Shown here: positions 27,861-39,084 of the stretch, piece after piece
Position numbering within the stretch: the stretch's first letter is position 1
How the letters are laid out: each line of letters opens with the position of its first letter
From: Pseudoalteromonas sp. S16_S37
Lineage (GTDB): Bacteria; Pseudomonadota; Gammaproteobacteria; Enterobacterales; Alteromonadaceae
Assembly: GCF_014694405.1 (NCBI RefSeq)
Contig: NZ_JAAUWV010000038.1
Location: 1-44,832, forward strand
Direction: 5' to 3'
Length of the DNA stretch: 44,832 nucleotides
The notes under the pieces: model-generated
Databases searched by the model: none
Seen by the model: only the letters and a program-made list of their open reading frames with translations
Told to the model about the DNA's origin: nothing
Position numbers and translations under genes: made by a program

Positions 27861-28903
27861 TGACTAGACATTATAGTTTAGCTCAGCTGGCAGCATCGAT
27901 AGATGCAACGCTGGTTGGCGACGGTGAGTGTCAAATTAATAAAATTGCGACACTCACACAAGCGACAGACAAAGATATTAGCTTTTTAGCAAACAGTAAA
28001 TACCGTGCTCAGTTGGAAACAACGAACGCTGGCGCTGTGATTTTATCGGAGTCTGACGCAAAACATTTTGACGGCAATAAATTGGTCGTAAAAGACCCTT
28101 ATATTGCTTATGCCAAATTAGCGCAATTGATGGATACAACACCGAGGGCCGCAGAAGGCATTCACCCCAGTGCTGTCGTTCATCAAAGCGTTAAATTAGG
28201 TAAAAATGTCGCAATAGCGGCAAATGCGGTGATTGAAGCAAATGTAGTGCTTGGTGACAATGTTCAAATTGGCGCAGGCTGTTTTGTCGGTAACAGCGCA
28301 AAAATTGGCGAGAACACAAAGCTTTGGGCGAACGTAAGTGTTTATCATGAGGTTGAAATTGGTAAAAATTGCTTATTTCAATCGGGCGCTGTGATAGGTA
28401 GTGACGGATTTGGTTATGCAAACCAATCTGGAAAATGGGTTAAAATACCGCAAGTTGGACGCGTTATTATTGGTGACAGCGTTGAGGTAGGTGCAAACAC
28501 GGTGATTGACCGAGGTGCACTTGATGACACAGTTATCCATAATAATGTGGTTTTAGATAATCTAATCCAAATTGCACACAATGTTGAAATTGGCGAAGGC
28601 ACTGCAATTGCAGGCGCTTCGGTGGTTGCAGGTAGCACCAAAATTGGCAAACACTGTCAAATCGCGGGGTTAGTTGGTATCAATGGTCATATGGAAATTT
28701 GTGATGGCGTGATCATCACAGGTATGTCGATGATCACCAAATCTATCACTTCTGCGGGTGTTTATTCCTCTGGCGTGCCTCATAGCACCAATAAAGAGTG
28801 GCGACGCAACATGGCTCATTTACGCAATCTGACTGATTTTAAACAACGCTTAAAAGCTTTAGAATCTTTAACAGAACAGCTCAAAACAATAGACGAAGAA
28901 TAA
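27860..28903 (+). CDS. lpxD: UDP-3-O-(3-hydroxyacyl)glucosamine N-acyltransferase
   Basis: Third step of lipid A synthesis: adds the N-linked hydroxyacyl chain from acyl-ACP. 347 residues (E. coli 341). The N-terminal uridine-binding domain ends near residue 100. The left-handed beta-helix of hexapeptide repeats follows, with the catalytic His region DNLIQIAHNVEIGEG, then a C-terminal helix. One-nucleotide overlap with skp. Confidence 0.97.
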   Translation: MTRHYSLAQLAASIDATLVGDGECQINKIATLTQATDKDISFLANSKYRAQLETTNAGAVILSESDAKHFDGNKLVVKDPYIAYAKLAQLMDTTPRAAEGIHPSAVVHQSVKLGKNVAIAANAVIEANVVLGDNVQIGAGCFVGNSAKIGENTKLWANVSVYHEVEIGKNCLFQSGAVIGSDGFGYANQSGKWVKIPQVGRVIIGDSVEVGANTVIDRGALDDTVIHNNVVLDNLIQIAHNVEIGEGTAIAGASVVAGSTKIGKHCQIAGLVGINGHMEICDGVIITGMSMITKSITSAGVYSSGVPHSTNKEWRRNMAHLRNLTDFKQRLKALESLTEQLKTIDEE

Positions 28904-28915
28904 AAGGACGCTATT

Positions 28916-29368
28916 TTGGCAAACGAACTGAACGGTTTTGATATCCAAGAAATCTTAAAGTTATTACCGCATCGCTATCCAATGCTGCTAGTTGACAAAG
29001 TGATCGACTACAAAGCTGGTGAGTATCTGCACGCGGTAAAAAACGTCACGATAAACGAACCTATTTTTACAGGACACTTTCCTGAACAACCGATTTTCCC
29101 GGGTGTCATGATCTTAGAATCAATGGCGCAAGCCACGGGCCTACTTGGCTTTAAAACGGTCGAGAATCGTAGCGAGAACGAGCTATACTTATTCGCAGCA
29201 ATAGACAATGCACGTTTTAAGCAACCGGTACTTCCTGGTGATACTATGCATTTACACATCGATTTTGTGAAAGAGCGTCGTAACATTTGGAAGTTCTATG
29301 GTGAAGCAAAGGTCGATGGTAAAGTTGTGTGTAGTGCCGACCTAATGTGCGCAAGAAGAGAGTTTTAA
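28916..29368 (+). CDS. fabZ: (3R)-hydroxyacyl-ACP dehydratase
   Basis: Hot-dog-fold dehydratase of fatty acid elongation. 150 residues (E. coli 151). [14 protein letters not shown], then [20 protein letters not shown] with the catalytic His and Glu. The start is TTG at 28916 with AAAGGA about 7 nt upstream. It stands between lpxD and lpxA, where it competes with LpxA and LpxD for hydroxyacyl-ACP. Confidence 0.97.
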   Translation: MANELNGFDIQEILKLLPHRYPMLLVDKVIDYKAGEYLHAVKNVTINEPIFTGHFPEQPIFPGVMILESMAQATGLLGFKTVENRSENELYLFAAIDNARFKQPVLPGDTMHLHIDFVKERRNIWKFYGEAKVDGKVVCSADLMCARREF

Positions 29369-29370
29369 TA

Positions 29371-30141
29371 GTGATCCATCCTACTGCGATTATTGAATCT
29401 GGCGCACAGTTGGGCGATAACGTCTCTGTGGGTCCTTACAGTTACATCGGGAATGATGTAGTGATAGGTGACAATTGTATCATCGAGTCACACGTGGTAA
29501 TCAAAGGACCTTCAACCATCGGCTCTGGTAATCATATTTACCAGTTTGCATCTGTGGGTGAAGCTTGCCAAGATAAAAAGTACAAGGATGAACCAACTCA
29601 ACTTATCATGGGTGATAACAATATCATTCGTGAGTGTGCCACTATCCATCGTGGTACTATTCAAGATCAGGGCGTAACCAAAATAGGCAGTAATAACCTG
29701 TTTATGGCATACACCCATGTCGCACATGACGCTGTGATTGGCAGCAATGTTATTTTTTCAAATGGGGCAAGTGTTGCAGGCCACGTTCATGTAGGTGATT
29801 GGGCAATCCTAGCTGGTAATACTGGGGTTCACCAGTTTTGCAAAGTGGGTGCACATGCTTTTATTGGCATGTATTCGGGCGTAAGCAAAGACGTCCCGCC
29901 ATTTGTAACTACTACTGGCACGCCAGCAAGACCTGCAGCGATTAATACCGAAGGTATGAAGCGTCGTGGTTTTAGTAGTGATGAAATTATGGCAGTGCGC
30001 CGAGCATACAAAGCATTGTATCGTAAAAGCTTAAACTTAGAAGACGCAGTGGCAGCAATGCGAGAAGATGCGTCAGAGTTTGCTGCGGTGCAGCAAATGA
30101 TAGACTTTTTAGATACCTCAGATCGCGGCATTATTCGTTAG
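29371..30141 (+). CDS. lpxA: UDP-N-acetylglucosamine O-acyltransferase
   Basis: First step of lipid A synthesis. 256 residues from GTG 29371 (E. coli 262): HPTAIIESGAQLG, IYQFASVGEACQDKKY and TIHRGT, then AYTHVAHDA with the catalytic His, VHQFCKVGAHAFIG and the C-terminal MKRRGFSSDEI. The reading frame is open 8 codons upstream inside fabZ; the chosen start lies 2 nt after the fabZ stop. Confidence 0.96.
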   Translation: MIHPTAIIESGAQLGDNVSVGPYSYIGNDVVIGDNCIIESHVVIKGPSTIGSGNHIYQFASVGEACQDKKYKDEPTQLIMGDNNIIRECATIHRGTIQDQGVTKIGSNNLFMAYTHVAHDAVIGSNVIFSNGASVAGHVHVGDWAILAGNTGVHQFCKVGAHAFIGMYSGVSKDVPPFVTTTGTPARPAAINTEGMKRRGFSSDEIMAVRRAYKALYRKSLNLEDAVAAMREDASEFAAVQQMIDFLDTSDRGIIR

Positions 30142-30170
30142 ATAATGCTTGTGATAGCAAGATGCTGATA

Positions 30171-30202
30171 AACGCCATACGATGCTTTGTATGGCGTTTT
30201 TA
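30171..30202 (+). terminator. intrinsic terminator between lpxA and lpxB
   Basis: AACGCCATAC (30171-30180) and GTATGGCGTT (30189-30198) form a perfect 10-bp stem with an 8-nt loop, then TTTTTA. This separates lpxA from lpxB, which are usually co-transcribed. Confidence 0.85.
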
Positions 30203-30222
30203 TTTATAAATAGATTAATGTG

Positions 30223-31377
30223 ATGACTAACAACAAAAAGTTAACTATTGGCCTTGTGGCGGGTGAATTGTCAGGTGATATTTTAGGGGCGGGACTTATT
30301 GAAGCGTTGAAGGAGAAATACCCTGACGCTGAGTTTGTTGGTATTGCTGGTCCTAAAATGCAGGCGGCTGGTTGTCGCACCTTGTTTGATATGGATGAAT
30401 TAGCTGTAATGGGCCTCGTAGAGGTGCTAGGGCGGTTACCCAGATTGCTAAAAATCCGCAAGCAACTAGTACAGTACTTTATCGATAATCCGCCTGATAT
30501 TTACGTGGGGATCGATGCGCCTGATTTTAACCTGCGAGTTGAAAAGCCGCTAAAAAAGGCCGGCATTAAAACGGTTCAATATGTTAGCCCATCAGTGTGG
30601 GCATGGCGCCAAAAGCGTATTTTTACAATAGCCGAAGCGACGAACTTAGTTTTATCACTGCTGCCTTTTGAAAAAGCATTTTATGATAAGCATGATGTAC
30701 CTTGTAAGTTTGTCGGTCATACATTAGCAGATGAGATAGCGCTTGATCACGACGGTAGCGCGGCGCGACAAGAGCTAGGTTTAGGTAATGACGATTTAGT
30801 ACTGGCCTTATTGCCCGGTAGTCGTGGCTCAGAAGTTGGGTTGCTTAGTGAAACTTACCTGCATGCGGCACAAAAACTATGCCAACGATTACCTAATTTG
30901 AAAATTATTGTGCCTTTGGTAAATGCCAAACGTCGAGCCCAGTTTGAAAAGATTTTACAGCAAGTTGCGCCTAACTTATCCCCTATTTTGGTAGATGGCC
31001 AGTCAAGCAAAGTGATGGCAGCGGCAGATGCAGTTTTGCTCGCCTCGGGCACTGCCACATTAGAAGCAATGCTGTATAAAAAACCCATGGTCGTGGGTTA
31101 TAAGTTTAAGCCACTGAGTTATTGGATCTTCAAGCACTTTTTTACCTTTAATATTAAGTATTTTTCGTTGCCAAACTTACTTGCAGATGCGCCTTTAGTA
31201 CCTGAGTTCTTACAACAAGACTGTAACTCGGATGCATTGGTAGATGCCTTATACCCGATGTTAAAAGGCAATAACGAAGCACTTATTCAAAAGTTTTATG
31301 ATATTCACCGAAATATCCGTCTAGATGCCAGCAAACAAGCGGCAAATGCAGTTGAGGAGTTGATTGATGCAGATTGA
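30223..31377 (+). CDS. lpxB: lipid A disaccharide synthase
   Basis: GT19 glycosyltransferase joining UDP-diacylglucosamine and lipid X. 384 residues (E. coli 382): [52 protein letters not shown] and [14 protein letters not shown] 30220 and ATG 30223 are both possible starts; no convincing ribosome site precedes either. Its 3' end overlaps rnhB. Confidence 0.96.
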   Translation: MTNNKKLTIGLVAGELSGDILGAGLIEALKEKYPDAEFVGIAGPKMQAAGCRTLFDMDELAVMGLVEVLGRLPRLLKIRKQLVQYFIDNPPDIYVGIDAPDFNLRVEKPLKKAGIKTVQYVSPSVWAWRQKRIFTIAEATNLVLSLLPFEKAFYDKHDVPCKFVGHTLADEIALDHDGSAARQELGLGNDDLVLALLPGSRGSEVGLLSETYLHAAQKLCQRLPNLKIIVPLVNAKRRAQFEKILQQVAPNLSPILVDGQSSKVMAAADAVLLASGTATLEAMLYKKPMVVGYKFKPLSYWIFKHFFTFNIKYFSLPNLLADAPLVPEFLQQDCNSDALVDALYPMLKGNNEALIQKFYDIHRNIRLDASKQAANAVEELIDAD

Positions 31378-31963
31378 ACGCCCTGAAGTACAGTATATCG
31401 CTGGTGTAGATGAAGTCGGTCGTGGTCCTTTAGTGGGGGATGTGGTCACTGCCGCCGTTATTCTTGACCCTAACAATCCGATTGAAGGGTTAGCGGACTC
31501 AAAAAAGCTAACCGAGAAAAGGCGCGCACAATTGGCGGATGAAATAAAGCAAAAAGCCCTGTGTTATTGTATTGCCCGCGCATCGGTTGAAGAAATCGAC
31601 GAACTTAACATTTTGCATGCAACTATGTTAGCAATGAGTCGTGCGGTTGAAGGGTTAAGCATCACCCCTGATTTCGTGTTTGTCGATGGCAATCGCTTAC
31701 CTAAGCTGGAAATGGCCGCGCAAAGTGTGGTGAAAGGCGATAGTTTGGTCGCTGAGATTAGTGCCGCTTCAATCATCGCCAAGGTCGCTCGAGATCAAGA
31801 AATGATGGATTTAGATGCGCAATTTCCTGAATTTGGCTTTGCGGGTCATAAAGGCTACCCAACCAAAGCACATTTTGCTGCGCTAGAGCAGCATGGCATT
31901 ACACCACACCATAGGAAAAGCTTTAAGCCAGTGCAACGTATTTTAGCGCTGAAGGAGTTGTAA
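31367..31963 (+). CDS. rnhB: ribonuclease HII
   Basis: Removes ribonucleotides from DNA:RNA hybrids. 198 residues, as in E. coli: [16 protein letters not shown] with the first acidic pair, [18 protein letters not shown], and [21 protein letters not shown] with the remaining acidic residues. The TTG at 31364 is in frame, but GAGGAG (31354-31359) is best spaced for ATG 31367. It overlaps the lpxB end by 11 nt. Confidence 0.96.
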   Translation: MQIERPEVQYIAGVDEVGRGPLVGDVVTAAVILDPNNPIEGLADSKKLTEKRRAQLADEIKQKALCYCIARASVEEIDELNILHATMLAMSRAVEGLSITPDFVFVDGNRLPKLEMAAQSVVKGDSLVAEISAASIIAKVARDQEMMDLDAQFPEFGFAGHKGYPTKAHFAALEQHGITPHHRKSFKPVQRILALKEL

Positions 31964-31965
31964 TT

Positions 31966-34900
31966 ATGGCTGCGCCTCAGTTTGTTCATTTACGTGTGCA
32001 TAGTGATTTTTCTATGGTAGATGGATTGGCGAAAACGAAACCTATCGTTGCCAGAGCACAAGAATTAGGGCTACCAGCATTTGCTATTACAGATCAGATG
32101 AACTTATGTGGTTTGGTACGTTTTTATGGTGCAGCCCATGGCGCGGGGATCAAGCCAATTGTTGGTGCTGATATTTGGCTCAAAAGTGACGAATTTCCAG
32201 ATGAGCCGTGCCGCCTCGTGGTGCTGGCTAAAGATAACGAAGGCTATAAAAACCTTACGTTATTGATCTCAAAAGCGTATCAACGCGGTCATGTGTTCCA
32301 CCGTCCAGTGGTCGATAAGCAATGGTTAGCTGAACATAAAGCTGGCCTTATCCTGCTCTCGGGTGGCAAAGATGGTGATGTGGGTAAAGCGCTGTTAAAA
32401 GGCAATCAGCAGCTTGCACTCGATACGTTGGCGTTCTATGAGCAACACTTTCAAGATCACTTCTTTATGGAGCTAATGCGAACGAGTCGCGCCCAAGAAG
32501 AGGAATATTTACATGCCGCAGTCGCCCTTGCCAGCGAGCGTGACATACCGGTTGTTGCTACCAATGAAGTGGTGTTTTTACACCAAAAAGACTTTGAAGC
32601 GCATGAAATTCGAGTCGCTATTCATGATGGTTATACACTAGAAGACAAACGTCGCCCCAAGCGTTTTTCAAAAGAACAGTACCTTAAAACGCCTGAACAG
32701 ATGCTGGAGCTATTTAGCGATATTCCTGAGGCTATTGAGAACTCAGTAGAGATAGCAAAGCGTTGTAACGTCACGGTACAGTTAGGAAAATATTTCTTAC
32801 CTGATTACCCTACTGGGGATCTAAAAATTGAAGACTTCTTAGTTAAGGTATCACGTGATGGCTTAGAAGAGCGTTTACAGTTTTTATTCCCTGATGAGCA
32901 AGAGCGCCAAGAAAAGCGCAAAGAATACGATGAACGATTACAGATTGAACTGGACGTTATCAACCAGATGGGGTTTCCCGGTTACTTCTTAATCGTAATG
33001 GAGTTCATCCAGTGGAGTAAAGATAACAACATCCCTGTAGGCCCAGGGCGGGGTTCTGGTGCGGGTTCTTTAGTAGCCTATGCGCTTAAAATTACCGATC
33101 TAGACCCATTAGAGTTCGACTTACTTTTCGAGCGATTCCTAAACCCTGAACGTGTCTCGATGCCCGACTTCGACGTTGACTTTTGTATGGACCGTCGTGA
33201 TGAAGTAATCGACCACGTAGCTATGCTCTATGGGCGAGATGCGGTATCGCAGATCATTACCTTTGGTACCATGGCAGCCAAAGCGGTTATCCGAGATGTT
33301 GGACGGGTACTCGGTCACCCATATGGCTTTGTTGACCGTATTTCTAAATTAGTACCGGGCGACCCAGGTATGACGTTGGCTAAGGCATTTGATGTAGAAC
33401 CACGCCTTCCTGAAGCGTACGACGGCGATGAAGAAGTACGCGATCTGATTGACATGTGTCGAATTTTGGAAGGTTGTACACGAAACGCGGGTAAACACGC
33501 AGGGGGCGTGGTTATTTCTCCCACCACGATTACCGATTTTGCCGCTTTGTATTGTGATGAAGAAGGTAAATTCCCGGTAACGCAGTTTGATAAAAATGAC
33601 GTAGAAACCGCGGGTCTGGTTAAATTCGACTTCCTTGGTCTGAGAACGCTGACGATTTTGCAGTGGGCACTGGATATGACCAACGAGCGACTGGCAAGAG
33701 AAGGCAAGGAGCCAGTCGACATTAATGCCATTCCTCTAGATGATAGAAAGAGTATTGAGCTGTTACTCAGAGCAGAAACCACCGCGGTATTCCAGCTCGA
33801 ATCACGAGGTATGAAAGACCTAATTCGTCGCCTAAAACCTGACTGCTTTGAAGATATGATAGCACTGGTGGCGCTGTTTCGTCCTGGTCCATTGCAATCA
33901 GGCATGGTAGATAACTTTATCGACCGTAAGCATGGTCGAGAAGAGCTGTCTTATCCAGATGTACAATGGCAGCACGAAAGTCTTAAACCTATTCTCGAGC
34001 CTACCTACGGTATTATCTTATATCAAGAGCAGGTAATGCAGATTGCACAGGTGTTAGCAGGCTACACGCTTGGTGGCGCCGACATGTTACGTCGTGCTAT
34101 GGGTAAGAAAAAGCCCGAAGAAATGGCCAAGCAGCGCTCAACCTTTGAAGAAGGTGCAATAGCCAACGGTGTTGATGGCGAACTTGCTATGAAAATCTTC
34201 GATCTTGTAGAGAAGTTCGCAGGTTATGGCTTCAACAAGTCGCACTCTGCCGCATACGCTTTAGTGTCATACCAAACACTTTGGATGAAAACCCATTATC
34301 CTGCTGAGTTTATGGCTGCGGTAATGTCTGCGGATATGGATAACACAGATAAAATCGTCACCTTGGTGGATGAGTGTGAAAACATGAAGTTGACACTGCT
34401 TCCACCTGATGTCAATGCGGGAATGTATAAGTTTACCGTTAACCGTCAGGGCGCAATCGTGTATGGTATCGGTGCGATTAAAGGCGTGGGCGAGGGCCCT
34501 GTAGAAGCAATATTAGAGGCCAGAGAGAAAGGCGGCGAATTCAAAGATCTTTTTGATTTTTGCGCGCGAGTAGACTTAAAACGCCTCAATAAGCGTGTTG
34601 TTGAAAAGCTTATTTATGCGGGCGCGTTAGATAAACTTGGCCCAGAGAAAAACCAACCGGGTCGCGCCACTTTACTCGCTAGCTTAGCAGATGCGATGAA
34701 ATCGGCAGAACAGCACCATAAAGCCGAGTCGCTTGGCCAGTCAGACTTATTTGGCTTGCTTGCTGTGGAGCCTGAGCAGGTAGAGCAAGCGTTTACCAGC
34801 GCAGTGCCGCTGACCGATAATCAATGGCTTGACGGTGAAAAAGAAACATTAGGTTTATATCTTACAGGGCATCCGATTAATCAGTACAGAAAAGAGCTGA

Positions 34901-35457
34901 AACATTATACATCGGGTCGATTGATAGACTTGCAACCAACTAATCGTGATGTGCAATCTACCGCAGCAGGGTTGGTTATTAATGCAAGAACTCTAATAAA
35001 TAAGAAGGGGAATCGCTGGGGACTGATAACTTTAGATGACAAGAGTGCCCGGATTGATGTACGCTTATTCCCTGAACAGTTTGAAGTTTACCAAGAATTG
35101 CTGCAAATTAACCAAATCTTGGTCGTAACCGGACAGGTCAGCTTTGATAACTTCTCTGGTGGCATTACAATGACCGCTAGAGACGTATGTACTATAGCTC
35201 AGGCGCGAGAAAAACGCATAAGAGCAATAAAAATGACATTAAATATGGTTCAAATTGAAGCAAACTTCTTCGAAAATTTACGAAAAGTGTTAGAACCTTA
35301 TAAGTTTGGTACATGTCCTATCAAGATTATGTACCAACGTCCGGATGCATTAGCCGAGCTAACGCTGGGAACCCAATGGTGTGTGACGCCAACCGATGAT
35401 CTTTTGACTCGATTATCGCAGATGGCGGCGCAGGAAATAGAACTAGAATTTAACTAA
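31966..35457 (+). CDS. dnaE: DNA polymerase III alpha subunit
   Basis: The replicative polymerase catalytic subunit. 1163 residues (E. coli 1160). Order: PHP domain from [18 protein letters not shown]; palm with [15 protein letters not shown] (the two metal Asp near 401 and 403) and [11 protein letters not shown] (third Asp); beta-clamp-binding region near QSDLFGLL (around 925); OB fold and C-terminal tail. It starts 2 nt after rnhB. Base composition is core-like; no anomaly. Confidence 0.98.
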   Translation: MAAPQFVHLRVHSDFSMVDGLAKTKPIVARAQELGLPAFAITDQMNLCGLVRFYGAAHGAGIKPIVGADIWLKSDEFPDEPCRLVVLAKDNEGYKNLTLLISKAYQRGHVFHRPVVDKQWLAEHKAGLILLSGGKDGDVGKALLKGNQQLALDTLAFYEQHFQDHFFMELMRTSRAQEEEYLHAAVALASERDIPVVATNEVVFLHQKDFEAHEIRVAIHDGYTLEDKRRPKRFSKEQYLKTPEQMLELFSDIPEAIENSVEIAKRCNVTVQLGKYFLPDYPTGDLKIEDFLVKVSRDGLEERLQFLFPDEQERQEKRKEYDERLQIELDVINQMGFPGYFLIVMEFIQWSKDNNIPVGPGRGSGAGSLVAYALKITDLDPLEFDLLFERFLNPERVSMPDFDVDFCMDRRDEVIDHVAMLYGRDAVSQIITFGTMAAKAVIRDVGRVLGHPYGFVDRISKLVPGDPGMTLAKAFDVEPRLPEAYDGDEEVRDLIDMCRILEGCTRNAGKHAGGVVISPTTITDFAALYCDEEGKFPVTQFDKNDVETAGLVKFDFLGLRTLTILQWALDMTNERLAREGKEPVDINAIPLDDRKSIELLLRAETTAVFQLESRGMKDLIRRLKPDCFEDMIALVALFRPGPLQSGMVDNFIDRKHGREELSYPDVQWQHESLKPILEPTYGIILYQEQVMQIAQVLAGYTLGGADMLRRAMGKKKPEEMAKQRSTFEEGAIANGVDGELAMKIFDLVEKFAGYGFNKSHSAAYALVSYQTLWMKTHYPAEFMAAVMSADMDNTDKIVTLVDECENMKLTLLPPDVNAGMYKFTVNRQGAIVYGIGAIKGVGEGPVEAILEAREKGGEFKDLFDFCARVDLKRLNKRVVEKLIYAGALDKLGPEKNQPGRATLLASLADAMKSAEQHHKAESLGQSDLFGLLAVEPEQVEQAFTSAVPLTDNQWLDGEKETLGLYLTGHPINQYRKELKHYTSGRLIDLQPTNRDVQSTAAGLVINARTLINKKGNRWGLITLDDKSARIDVRLFPEQFEVYQELLQINQILVVTGQVSFDNFSGGITMTARDVCTIAQAREKRIRAIKMTLNMVQIEANFFENLRKVLEPYKFGTCPIKIMYQRPDALAELTLGTQWCVTPTDDLLTRLSQMAAQEIELEFN

Positions 35458-35473
35458 TTAGGTAGTTTAGAGC

Positions 35474-36430
35474 ATGAGCCTCAATTATCTTGACTTTGAA
35501 CTTCCAATCGCAGAATTGGAAGCGAAAATTAAAGAGTTACAAAATGTTAGCCGCTCAGGTAGCTTAGATCTGAGCCTAGAAGAAGAAATCACGCGTTTGA
35601 AGGAGAAAAACGTTGAGCTAACCGAAAAGGTCTTTGCAGGCTTGGGTGCTTGGCAGGTTTCTCAATTAGCTCGTCATCCGCTTCGCCCATATACTCGTGA
35701 CTACATCAAGCGCATTTTTACCGAGTTTGATGAGTTTGCAGGGGACCGTACTTTTGCTAACGACCCAGCAATTTTAGGTGGTGTTGCACGTTTAGACGGT
35801 AAACCAGTTATGGTGATCGGGCAGCAAAAAGGTCGTGACACAGCTGAAAAAATCAAACGCAACTTTGGTATGCCAAAGCCTGAAGGTTACCGTAAAGCAT
35901 TACGCTTAATGGAAATGGCTGAGCGCTTCAAAATGCCAATCATCACCTTTATCGATACACCAGGGGCATACCCAGGCGTAGGTGCAGAGGAGCGTGGTCA
36001 AAGTGAAGCAATCGCCCGTAACCTAAAAGTGATGGCGGCGCTGAAAGTGCCCACTATCTGTACCGTAATTGGTGAGGGTGGTTCTGGTGGTGCGCTAGCG
36101 ATTGGTGTAGGCGATCGTGTAAACATGCTGCAATACAGCACTTACTCGGTTATTTCACCTGAAGGCTGTGCGTCAATTCTTTGGAAGAGTGCTGAAAAAG
36201 CGCCTTTGGCCGCAGAGGCAATGGGTGTATCAGCGCAGCGCGTTAAAGAATTAGACTTGATCAACAATATCGTAGAAGAGCCGCTAGGTGGCGCACACCG
36301 TGATTACGACGGTATGGCTAAAAACCTCAAAGCGCAGCTTAAACGCGATTTAGCAGAGCTTGAAGAGCTTGGTACTGAAACCATGCTTGAGCAGCGTTAC
36401 CAAAGACTGATGTCTTTTGGTTACTGCTAA
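35474..36430 (+). CDS. accA: acetyl-CoA carboxylase carboxyltransferase subunit alpha
   Basis: With AccD transfers carboxyl from biotin to acetyl-CoA, the committed step of fatty acid synthesis. 318 residues (E. coli 319): a helical N-terminus [19 protein letters not shown], then [22 protein letters not shown], a crotonase-fold core with [19 protein letters not shown], and [20 protein letters not shown]. It is followed by a strong terminator. Confidence 0.98.
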   Translation: MSLNYLDFELPIAELEAKIKELQNVSRSGSLDLSLEEEITRLKEKNVELTEKVFAGLGAWQVSQLARHPLRPYTRDYIKRIFTEFDEFAGDRTFANDPAILGGVARLDGKPVMVIGQQKGRDTAEKIKRNFGMPKPEGYRKALRLMEMAERFKMPIITFIDTPGAYPGVGAEERGQSEAIARNLKVMAALKVPTICTVIGEGGSGGALAIGVGDRVNMLQYSTYSVISPEGCASILWKSAEKAPLAAEAMGVSAQRVKELDLINNIVEEPLGGAHRDYDGMAKNLKAQLKRDLAELEELGTETMLEQRYQRLMSFGYC

Positions 36431-36444
36431 GCCAATGTTAAACT

Positions 36445-36470
36445 AAAAAAGCCGCTTAAGCGGCTTTTTT
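36445..36470. terminator. accA terminator (perfect palindrome, bidirectional form)
   Basis: Six A, then GCCGCTTAAGCGGC, then six T: a 26-nt perfect palindrome at 36445-36470, 15 nt after the accA stop and 13 nt before tilS. Confidence 0.92.
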
Positions 36471-36482
36471 ACGTTATGAATT

Positions 36483-37796
36483 ATGAAAAATACCACGCTT
36501 TATAAAAATTTTTTTGTTGCGATAAACGGGTCAAATCCTGAGCAAAAGCCATTGAGTATCGCCCTGTCTGGCGGGGTGGACTCGGTTGTTTTACTGCATT
36601 TGTGTTACACACTTCGTGAGCAGATATCAGGATATGTTATAGAAGCCATCTATATCGATCATGGCTTATCAGCAGACTCTGACAAATGGCGAGACTTTTG
36701 TCAGCGCTTGTGTGAGTCGCTTGATATCGACTTTAAAACAGCCGCTGTAGAAGTAAAGGCAAAAGCACGTCATAGCCTTGAAGCACAAGCAAGAGATGCC
36801 CGATATGCGGCTCTAGACTCACTGGCAATGGTAAACAGTCTCATAGTGCTTGGACAACACGGCGACGACCAGCTTGAAACCTTTCTGCTACGTTTAAAAC
36901 GCGGCTCGGGCCTTGATGGACTGACGTCGATGCGTACACAACGTATTTTAGACTCGGGCAGGGTCTGCATCAGACCTTTATTAAATGCCTCTCGAGAAGA
37001 TATCGAAGCATTTGCGCGGATGTTTGCCATTGAACACATTGAAGATAACTCGAACAAAGATGACCGCTTCGATCGTAATTTTTTGCGTAACCAAGTGATC
37101 CCTTTGCTTAAATCGCGTTTTCGTGGCTTTTTGCCAAGCGCACTTCGTAGTATAGACATACTTCAGCAGCAACAAGGCTTGATTGAAGAGATAACCCAGC
37201 AAGACTTACGGCAGTGTAGCGCAGGTAAAAACCGGCTAGATCTGCAACAGCTCGACGCACTCAGCAAGCTTAGGCAGGCAAATGTTGTGCGCGCTTGGTT
37301 AGCGTCATGCAATGAGAAAATGCCCTCGAAGGTACAACTTGAGCAGCTACTTCATCAGGCCTTAACCAGTAAACAAGACGCGCAGGTAAATATCTTGATG
37401 GGTAGAGGGTGTGTGAAAAAGCACCGAGGCTTGCTTTACTTTGTGGTTGCACAAGACGCCCCGAATGCGTGTTTTGATATCGCGCTTGAGCCAATAACAC
37501 TTAATGATGGCCGTGCTTTATCGGTAGAACATGGTAAGGGGATAAGGCTACCTGCCAGCAATGAGCGTGTGTCAATTCAGTTTGGTTTACTCAACGCAAA
37601 AATAAGGCCTTGTAATAAACCAGGTAGAAACACTGTCAAACACTGGTTGAAAGAAGCGGGTGTGCCAAGTTGGCAGCGAGCTCAAGTGCCGTTGATCTTT
37701 TATGATGAGCAGCTAGTACAAATTGTTGGTTATTATTTTGAACACTCTATGTATGTTGCAAAGCAAGGTATTCGTTGGGAAGTAATTGATGGTTAA
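36483..37796 (+). CDS. tilS: tRNA(Ile)-lysidine synthase
   Basis: Modifies C34 of tRNA-Ile(CAU) to lysidine so that it reads AUA. 437 residues (E. coli 432). The N-type ATP pyrophosphatase P-loop is IALSGGVDSVVLLHL; YIDHGLSADSDKW and GQHGDDQLETFLLRLKRGSG follow, then NSNKDDRFDRNFLRNQVIP, and C-terminal TilS domains with KHWLKEAGVPSWQR. Its last 8 nt overlap the next gene. Confidence 0.96.
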   Translation: MKNTTLYKNFFVAINGSNPEQKPLSIALSGGVDSVVLLHLCYTLREQISGYVIEAIYIDHGLSADSDKWRDFCQRLCESLDIDFKTAAVEVKAKARHSLEAQARDARYAALDSLAMVNSLIVLGQHGDDQLETFLLRLKRGSGLDGLTSMRTQRILDSGRVCIRPLLNASREDIEAFARMFAIEHIEDNSNKDDRFDRNFLRNQVIPLLKSRFRGFLPSALRSIDILQQQQGLIEEITQQDLRQCSAGKNRLDLQQLDALSKLRQANVVRAWLASCNEKMPSKVQLEQLLHQALTSKQDAQVNILMGRGCVKKHRGLLYFVVAQDAPNACFDIALEPITLNDGRALSVEHGKGIRLPASNERVSIQFGLLNAKIRPCNKPGRNTVKHWLKEAGVPSWQRAQVPLIFYDEQLVQIVGYYFEHSMYVAKQGIRWEVIDG

Positions 37797-38136
37797 TAAC
37801 AAAGATATTGGCCGCTCGTTAGCAGATAAAGCTGTTTGGGCGCTGTTGTTTAATATTTTGCTGTTTAGCGTATTTGGCATCTTTGATGGCATGCCTATTT
37901 TGAGCAATATTGCGTATGCGTTGCTATTTGGCTTTGCAAGTGCCGCTACATTGTTGGCTTATTGGCATGAAAAAGGTGGCAGCTTTTTTATTTTGGCGCT
38001 GCTTATGCCATTGTTGTTGATCATTGTTAGTGAACTGACCAGCTTCATCGCATTGGCTTGGCTTATTAATGGCTACTTTTTTGGCTTTGCATTGGCACTC
38101 GTTATTTATAAGCTCATGTTTTTAAATAAAGAGTAA
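37789..38136 (+). CDS. uncharacterised 4-TM membrane protein
   Basis: A 115-residue hydrophobic protein with four predicted membrane segments (about residues 18-33, 38-60, 65-85 and 88-110) and a short charged N-terminus. I do not recognise the family. ATG 37789 overlaps the end of tilS by 8 nt, with GGGA a few bases upstream; a TTG at 37786 is also in frame. The coupling to tilS suggests co-transcription and says nothing about function. Confidence 0.7.
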   Translation: MVNNKDIGRSLADKAVWALLFNILLFSVFGIFDGMPILSNIAYALLFGFASAATLLAYWHEKGGSFFILALLMPLLLIIVSELTSFIALAWLINGYFFGFALALVIYKLMFLNKE

Positions 38137-38147
38137 CACAGAATACC

Positions 38148-38180
38148 GATTCGGCTCAGCTAGGGGAGCCAAGCCGAATC
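38148..38180. terminator. hairpin between convergent genes
   Basis: GATTCGGCT (38148-38156) pairs with AGCCGAATC (38172-38180), between the 4-TM gene and the convergent GGDEF gene. No T-run on either side; may act as a shared 3' end structure. Confidence 0.5.
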
Positions 38181-38187
38181 AGACTCA

Positions 38188-39084
38188 CTATATGGTTCTT
38201 GCGCAGTTTCTACCATCGGCCTTAGCTCGGTAAAGTCCTTTATCTGTGCGCGAGAAAATGCTGTTTTCACAGTCTTGAGAGTTAGACAATGTAAAACCAA
38301 TACTGGTTGTTACGCCATATTTAGACAGCATATGGCAAGTACGTACAGCATGCATAATTCGCTCTGCTATCACTTTATTGGTGGTAAATGCAGGGTCGTC
38401 GATAATAATCGCAAATTCATCACCACCAAATCGATACACGGTGTCTGTGCTACGTACCGACAACTTTAAAATATCAGCAAACCGTTTTAATACCTCATCG
38501 CCCGTGCTATGGCCGTGTACATCATTTACTTGCTTAAAATTGTCTAAATCAAGCAGCATCAAGCTAAACTTACTTTGCAGACGACGGCCGCGTTCAACAC
38601 GCTGTGCTAAATTGTCGGTAAACTGGCTACGGTTGTTAAGCCCAGTTAGTGCGTCTTTGGTAGCAAGTTTTAGCACTCGGTTGTAGGTGAGCGCATTACG
38701 CAAAGGGTATAACAAGGCGCTATGCAAACGGCATAGTTTTGCTCGAATGCTCTCGCTCAATTGGTATTGGCAATAGTAAACAAGTTGCCCTAAATGCTCT
38801 TCATTAAGCTCTAATTCAAATTTGTAAGGCGCAAACTGGTTATCACTTTCGTACATTTGATTCACACCTAAAGACGAGTGAAACTGCAGCCCTGAAAGCT
38901 TAATGATACGCTGAGCATGTTCGGCAAATACGGTCAACAGCTCGTCGATATGCAGCGTGGTTTGCAGCTGCTCAACAAGCTTATAGATGGGATCCGCACT
39001 TGTATTTATAAATTGCTCAGTATCGAACGGCAAATAATCGCCGCGTGTAGATACGCGCTGAGCTAAAATATGGACATTTTCCAT
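38188..39084 (-). CDS. diguanylate cyclase (GGDEF) with N-terminal sensory region
   Basis: A 298-residue protein. Residues 1-130 have no membrane segment and may form a GAF-like sensory domain (inference). Residues 135-298 are a complete GGDEF domain: NRSQF, LDLDNFKQVND, STGDEVLKRFA and FGGDEFAI. The active site is intact (GGDEF) and an RSTD product-inhibition I-site lies five residues upstream of it, so it should make c-di-GMP under feedback control. AGGGGA precedes the ATG by about 6 nt. It is divergent from the antiporter gene. Confidence 0.92.
   Translation of the reverse strand: MENVHILAQRVSTRGDYLPFDTEQFINTSADPIYKLVEQLQTTLHIDELLTVFAEHAQRIIKLSGLQFHSSLGVNQMYESDNQFAPYKFELELNEEHLGQLVYYCQYQLSESIRAKLCRLHSALLYPLRNALTYNRVLKLATKDALTGLNNRSQFTDNLAQRVERGRRLQSKFSLMLLDLDNFKQVNDVHGHSTGDEVLKRFADILKLSVRSTDTVYRFGGDEFAIIIDDPAFTTNKVIAERIMHAVRTCHMLSKYGVTTSIGFTLSNSQDCENSIFSRTDKGLYRAKADGRNCARTI

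Noticed and set aside
33315..33905. 196-codon minus-strand frame inside dnaE
   Set aside because: Antisense shadow of a highly conserved gene, with no ribosome site or family motif.
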